From assembly GCA_963924555.1 (NCBI GenBank), contig OZ004595.1, positions 2,108,001-2,172,000 on the forward strand: a stretch of 64,000 nucleotides of DNA, read 5' to 3'. The translations under genes were made by a program, and so were the position numbers. Within the stretch, counting starts at the first letter, position 1. The number at the start of each line of letters is the position of its first letter. Source of the stretch: Crambe crambe. Taxonomy: Eukaryota > Porifera > Demospongiae > Poecilosclerida > Crambeidae. Below the pieces are notes generated by a model, which did not search any database, was not told the origin of the DNA, and saw only the letters and a list, made by a program, of their open reading frames with translations. Shown here piece after piece: positions 58,174-64,000 of the stretch.

Positions 58174-59228
58174 TTAGACAACCATATCTCTCGAACCACT
58201 CAAGCTACAGCTATGATTTCTGGACAAATCCACTCCAAATTCTACCAACTACGATCTTTTCTACTCGTTGATCCTCGAAAGAGTCGATGAAAAAGGAGAC
58301 ACTAAGGAGCACAGCACTCGACTAATTCAATTAGGAAGCCATCTTTTCTATAATACACATGCGCATGTATTTGATATCCAATTATTCGAAATTATAATAT
58401 TACTCAGCTGCCTCTAGCTAGCTAGCTAGCTAGGTCCTAGGTATAGGTATATGTAGCTAGAATAATGATGATGATGATAGACTACTGTATCGACTCGGGG
58501 ATTTAGATTCAACAAGGTAGACTCTATTTCAGCATCTTCTACCTCCACCTTGACTCGTTGATAATGATTGGGCTGGTATGCTATTGGAGAACTACCGTAT
58601 TCTTCTTTCATCTGTCCCTGCATACACATAGAAGAATGAACTCTATACATAGCTAAAACCATAAAAGAGAGGAAAAAAGACCAGGAACAAGTAAGGGAAA
58701 AAGCATTTCGTGAAATGAAAAAAGATGTAGGGATGACCACTGCTCAAAAAAGTAAGGAAACAAGAAGGATGGAATCTTTGTTCTGTATATCCAGCCAACA
58801 ATCCCTACATATACGTACATTACTACACTATAATCTGAAGCTACCCGACGTATATGTAGGGATTGTTGGCTGGATATACAGAACAAAGATTCCATCCTTC
58901 TTGTTTCCTTACTTTTTTGAGCAGTGGTCATCCCTACATCTTTTTTCATTTCACGAAATGCTTTTTCCCTTACTTGTAATAATAATAATAATAGAGAAGA
59001 AGAAGAATATAGCGATTTACCTGCTTGCCGTATTTCTGAAACGGTAAGCTCCCTGGTCCTGAAACTTGGTCTGCACATTGTAGTAGGCTCTAGTAGGCTG
59101 GATAATCATTCACAGTAGCTTTTGTTAGGTCTAAGTGGGGGAACTGGAATTTCACTTTTGTATTAGTCTATAGGCGGCGCGCGCGGCCGTCCGAGTCATC
59201 CCTACATAGAGAGTGCTACCGCACTCTC
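57107..59228. mobile_element. Nested palindromic cluster of foldback elements (family 3)
   Basis: Two family 3 foldbacks (57107-57388 and 58687-58977; ends ACAAGTAAGGGAAAAAGC where complete) and two further inverted pairs: 57394-57890 against 58190-58680, and 57899-58140 against 58978-59225. (TTA)n tracts (58126-58171, 58975-58992) mark the joins. The outer right end is CATCCCTAC-ATAGAGAGTGCTACCGCACTC, the same hairpin type as the end of the 5.8-kb element. Confidence 0.7.
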
Positions 59229-59467
59229 TGATATTAAGTGGATTCTACAATTTCCAGCCAGGCGGCTACATATGCCGTGTAGGAAGTTGTAATGTGAACC
59301 TGTAATACTTACCACGAAACACTTAGATAAGCCTATCAGCCCACCAGACCTACAAGCAACTAAGATAAGCCAATGCACTTTGACAAACCGCTGTAGAATT
59401 CAATTAAGCTTGCCTAACATCTTCAGAAATGTCGACCAAAAACGTTACTAGGCTAGTCTGCGCATGC
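59229..59467. repeat. Dispersed repeat copy
   Basis: TAAGTGGATTCTAC...GTAGGAAGTTGTAATGTGAACC matches 21100-21280 and 48900-49080, and is inverted at 34540-34690. No frame. Confidence 0.65.
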
Positions 59468-60553
<1,086 letters not shown>

Positions 60554-60894
60554 AGTTATTCTGGCTATCCAGACAGCAGCACTGACTTGTGAGTTCAAAG
60601 AGTTATGAAGTTGATTACACTAGCTCATCAGTGCAAGTGGAATAAATTAAATGCCCTTTATGCAGTTACCTCGCAGTGTGATGGGATCTTGCTCCTGTTC
60701 TGCTCTGATCAAACTCCTCTCAGATCATGCATAACAAGCTGTATGTGGTGCACGACATCTGGGGAGACTACAATGCCATGCTGTAGTTGGCTTTAAAATA
60801 AAATTGCAGTCAATGCTAATACCAAACATGTTTCTTCCTTCCATAAAACTGTATAAAAATAAAGTACAGCAAATCATTCTCCGTGCACCACTGT

Positions 60895-62235
60895 CTACCT
60901 TAGGTTGATATCTCTCTGGATCTCTTCTTTTAAATAGTCATCATAATCCTCATCCATTTGCCTGTAGAGCAAAACATACACCAATGTACTCCTGGACCTA
61001 TGATTACCTCTGTTCTTCCAATTATAATGCATCAATTCCAAGTCTTTCTGAGCTATTCTCCTTTTCTCTGAAACCTACAAATAAATCACAGCAAGTCTGA
61101 CTGACAAGCATCTCTGGTAGAGAGGTTGTCTTATTTTGGAGATTACCTCTTTAGGAGTGTACTTTAATGGATAGTTTGATTAATGAAGTAAGGAATTATA
61201 ACCTGTTGTGCCAGTTCTTTAATCCTGTTTTCCTTTTCCCTCTCCCTCATGTGATTCTCCCTAGAAGTCATTTGATTGGCTAGTTCAATATCATGTAGTA
61301 ACTCCTCACGTCTTTGTATAGACTCAGCCTGTATGTACATAGCCATGAAATCCCTTAAAGTATCGATACGATTCACAAGATCCTTGTATGATACTCCTCC
61401 TCTTTCTCTGAAAAAGTATCCTATACCTGCTATTCTCTGATTGCTTCCACTCTTGCTTCTATCTGCTTCTGTCTGTCTGCTAATACCTACATAATGATGG
61501 GAATCATCAAGAAGTCATGCATACAAGAGGCTTACTTCTTTCATGAGTCTTTCCCTTGCTGACTTTTCCCGTTCCCATTCTTCTTCTCTCTTCTGCCACA
61601 TTCGTGTTGCCTCCTCCCTACAGCACACATAACATGTAACCATCTCTTTGAATTATATCAAGAAAGTAAAATAATGGGTCTTTACACAGAAGTATTCTCC
61701 TGATTTAGTGTCTACATTCCTCAAACCAGCACCCAATATTGCTCACTGATACAGCAAGTCCAAGTCCCTAGTTTCATTTCCTCAGCAACAACCTATTGTT
61801 AACATAATATGTGCTCTTGACAGCAAAGGTCACCTAAAGTCCCACCTGTTTCATCCACTGGACATCTGCTTTTGCCTTCTCTCTTTGTGCAGACTGTGCA
61901 GACAAATCTTCTTGCTCCTGAAGGTGCAAATTTAAACAATAACGGGGCATAGTTTCCCCACCTTTAGAGAAAGCTCTTTCGATATCTTCAGATCTAATTC
62001 CTAAAGGATTATAACAGTGTTATGCAAATATCAGTGAGAATGACATGCTACCACAAACCAGAGCTTCTTGTATTTTCCTAGATTTTCTTCTCAACTCTGC
62101 CTTATGTTGTCTTAGAAGAATACGCCTGCACAAGTTCCAATCAGTACTGCTGTTCTAATGACAGTAGCTGGTCTAGTAAAGTTACCCCATGTAAGCTTTC
62201 TTCTGAGCTTCTTCCAGTTCTTTCCTCTCATCTTC
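60895..62235 (-). pseudogene. TCHP: Trichoplein-like (TPH-domain) coiled-coil gene, 3' half, decayed
   Basis: Exons in order: 62186-62235, 62059-62125, 61962-62000, 61846-61917, 61536-61613, about 61410-61485, 61203-61328, 61008-61074, 60895-60962. They read RILLRQHKAELRRKS, AKADVQWMKQ, EATRMWQKREEEWEREKS, KQIEARVEAIRE and QRREELLHDIELANQ, closely following the C-terminal half of trichoplein, a keratin- and centriole-associated ciliary protein. Most joins keep frame. Defects: TAG in the sixth exon, which also does not join the fifth in frame, and a 1-bp deletion in the 67-bp eighth exon (68 bp at 53974-54041). No 5' half up to 62700. Probably the source or a sister of the fragments in the repeat units. 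Confidence 0.65.
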
Positions 62236-62768
62236 CTACACAAATACACATAATTACTTATACTAGCTATGATAGTGGAAACACAATCATGTACATCCAT
62301 TTCAGGGATAAGGTATACTATGGGATAAGGTATACTATAGGTTTAGCTATTTTTTTGCAGGTCATATGATATTGATAGATGTGGAGTTGTTGAATCTATT
62401 ATTGTTACCAGACTGCTTATTTCCGCTGTACACTAGGTACGTCATTGAAGGATGAAGGATAAAGTCTAAAAATTAAGGACTGTCCTTCAGATTTAAGGAC
62501 AGTTGGAGCCTATGTGAATCTTCAAAATAGTGCTGGTATTATAATTATTATGTAGCTATCTCCCTTGCTCTTAATCATCCCCATGTACAAGCACCAATCA
62601 TTTCTTCGATCTAATAATGAAAGAGACAATGATGTAAAAATTGCATTGATAATTTCTGTCTGTGTAAAGTATATAAAGATAAGTAAACTTATTGTATATC
62701 AGTGGGTAGTCCAATTAAGATTTGCATTAGTCCAAAATCGGTCGATAAATTCTGAATTTTTCTCTCCA
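62236..62768. other. Spacer without a gene
   Basis: AT-rich. No exon 1 like 6503-6611 is visible before the second cysteine-rich copy. A GGATAAGGTATACTAT motif is repeated at 62306-62341. Confidence 0.45.
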
Positions 62769-62861
62769 TCAACCTTTTTTTGCGGTTGGTGGGCATTTTG
62801 ATGGAGGTATGCACTTCCCCCTGTGGTGGACTTTGCCAGTCGGACACTGACAACAATAATC
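62769..62861 (-). pseudogene. TIL-like domain remnant, C-terminal half
   Basis: Read on the minus strand: DYCCQCPTGKVHHRGKC then IPPSKCPP and a stop (62771-62769). It aligns with RCECPHGTILHRKKCIHQSHCPHRKG at 8362-8440, including the GG-TGA ending. A TAA precedes the Asp codon, so the N-terminal half is missing, unless the exon starts at TTGTTGTCAG. Confidence 0.55.
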
Positions 62862-62879
62862 TTACCATGTCTGCCGTCT

Positions 62880-64000
62880 ACCATGTTGCTCAGTGTGCTC
62901 CCCCCTCTCCCCCCTCTCCCCCATCTCCCCCTCCCTCTCAATTCCACCAATCTGTAGTTTGCTAGCCCTGCCACAAAGTTAACGATTTATACTTTCTCTC
63001 ATGATCATGATCATGCAGAGTGCCCTTCCAGTAAACCGGCAGTGAACTGCTCTCCTGCTCCATATGAAGTGATCATCCATCCCAATGCAAAATGTGTGAA
63101 CAGCATCTGCGGAGACTGCAAGGCTAAATTCATGGAACCAGGTGGAAATGAAGTCACAGATACGTGCCAGTGTCCTCCTGGAGTTAAACTGATGCACTGC
63201 TCAGAAGACCCGTGTCTGTTCACAACATGCCCTGCCTATCCAGATGCAACCTGCATGGCTGACTACTGTGGAGGTTGCAATGCCATATTCTTCCAAGGAA
63301 GAAATGAAATCACCAAAAACTGTCACAATCCTTGTCCCCCTCACAAACCACTGGCGAAATGTATTGTTGATCCGTGCAAGGTAATCAAATGCCACTCCCG
63401 TCCTGACGCCATCTGCAAGGCTAATTACTGTGGAGGTTGCAATGCCATATTCTTCGAAAAGGGTGTTGAGGTCACCGGCAGATGTGGTATGCTATTATAT
63501 GTACATAGTTTTAACAACTAGTATGAATAATAATACGTATCAGGTGGGATGTTCTAGGCTGAGAGCAGAGATTACAATGATAGCCTCAAGAACAAAAATG
63601 TACCACAATGAATATTATATGACTACTCTGCATACTGTAATCTGATTGGTCAATAGGTGTTCAAAATAGTACATGACTGTATTTGTGTATGAAACTATTG
63701 AGATCGACCAATCTTTATTTTCACTACAGGTTGATCACAAGCACGAAGAATTATTGCAAACATACAAGCTAGCACTATCACTGACTATGTTATACAATTT
63801 GCAATTCACAACAGCAATAGCATTTAGCCAAGGGCACACGTACACACAGTCAATAGCAATACAACTAACGCAAGAATGACATCAAAGGCTGTGTATACAG
63901 CCAGTAATCAGTTAGTCACCACGATACCATCACTCTGTCAGCTAGCTATATAATAATTATTAAATTGAAGAACTGGATAGTGGCTATGTCACGTTTTATG
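62880..64000. repeat. Duplicate of 6890-7965
   Basis: Similarity begins in the CCCCTCTCCCC tract and continues to the window end. Both exon and intron sequence are nearly identical, so the duplication is recent, about 56 kb apart in the same orientation. Confidence 0.85.
63019..63734 (+). CDS. Secreted cysteine-rich three-repeat protein, copy 2 (5' exon not found)
   Basis: Main exon 63019-63486 and last exon 63730-63734 correspond to 7001-7477 and 7694-7698. Modules 2 and 3 are almost unchanged (DYCGGCNAIFF, NYCGGCNAIFF). In module 1, the segment PCEVIKCPAHPNAKC of copy 1 is PYEVIIHPNAKC: one Cys is replaced by Tyr and another lost with a 9-bp in-frame deletion. No signal-peptide exon is found within 700 bp upstream, and similarity to copy 1 fades before about 62880, so this may be a partial duplicate or have a more distant first exon. 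Confidence 0.65.

Noticed and set aside
57999..58199. Asn-rich frame and the matching Leu-rich frame on the other strand
   Set aside because: Produced by the (TTA)n tract at the joint of two foldback arms.
62699..62974. 91-codon minus-strand frame over the second cysteine-rich copy's upstream region
   Set aside because: It is a shadow frame crossing a C/T-rich tract; the meaningful minus-strand signal there is the TIL remnant in another frame.

Overview
The window is eukaryotic and looks like a demosponge genome, probably Amphimedon-like; this is an inference, no search was run. The reasons are AT-rich DNA with very short GT-AG introns (often 45-80 nt), many TAGCTAGCTA strings, dense young non-autonomous DNA transposons and foldback elements, long microsatellites, and metazoan-type genes (GH18, CARD-like, TIL-like and SAM domains, trichoplein, a 2A-like peptide). 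Most of the window is mobile or duplicated DNA. Intact genes are few.

Layout. 1-946: two copies of a dispersed repeat (called R) around a 260-bp foldback element. 947-3643: a proline-rich gene built from a tandem array of 33/36-nt micro-exons, all phase 1-1, with a 1,063-bp transposon in one intron. 4563-5088: a 526-bp near-perfect palindrome. 6503-7698: a secreted cysteine-rich three-repeat protein. 8362-8537 (-): a TIL-like exon. 9237-about 15855: a CACTA-like transposon with a decayed transposase (-) and a divergently transcribed SAM-domain gene (+). 16599-23855: a segmental duplication unit with a GH18 gene. 24178-25505: deletion derivatives of a larger element. 25718-28217 (-): a CARD-like gene. 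28930-31984: two elements with 7-bp target duplications. 32594-34380: an 897-bp tandem duplication. 34880-36590: first unit of a trichoplein-fragment repeat. 37273-43061: a 5.8-kb insertion encoding a 1,021-residue transposase-like protein. 43483-43647: a short reading frame ending in a 2A-like motif. 44396-52325: second copy of the GH18 unit. 51740-56390: two more trichoplein-fragment units. 57107-59228: nested palindromes. 59468-60550: a fused copy of the two flanks of the 5.8-kb insertion. 60895-62235 (-): a decayed trichoplein 3' half. 62769-64000: a TIL remnant and a second copy of the cysteine-rich gene.

The strongest candidate for an undescribed system is the element family headed by the 5.8-kb insertion. 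Locus 59874/59875 carries its flanks without it, and 24178-25275 carries its left end, R and foldback without the transposase gene. Its ends and the window's foldback elements share GTAGGGAT motifs and, for the foldbacks, ACAAGTRA ends, which suggests one mobilising activity. The second main result is the micro-exon array, where any exon can be skipped without changing frame. The third is the CACTA-like element with a SAM-domain partner gene. Exon boundaries were read by eye from GT/AG and frame continuity.
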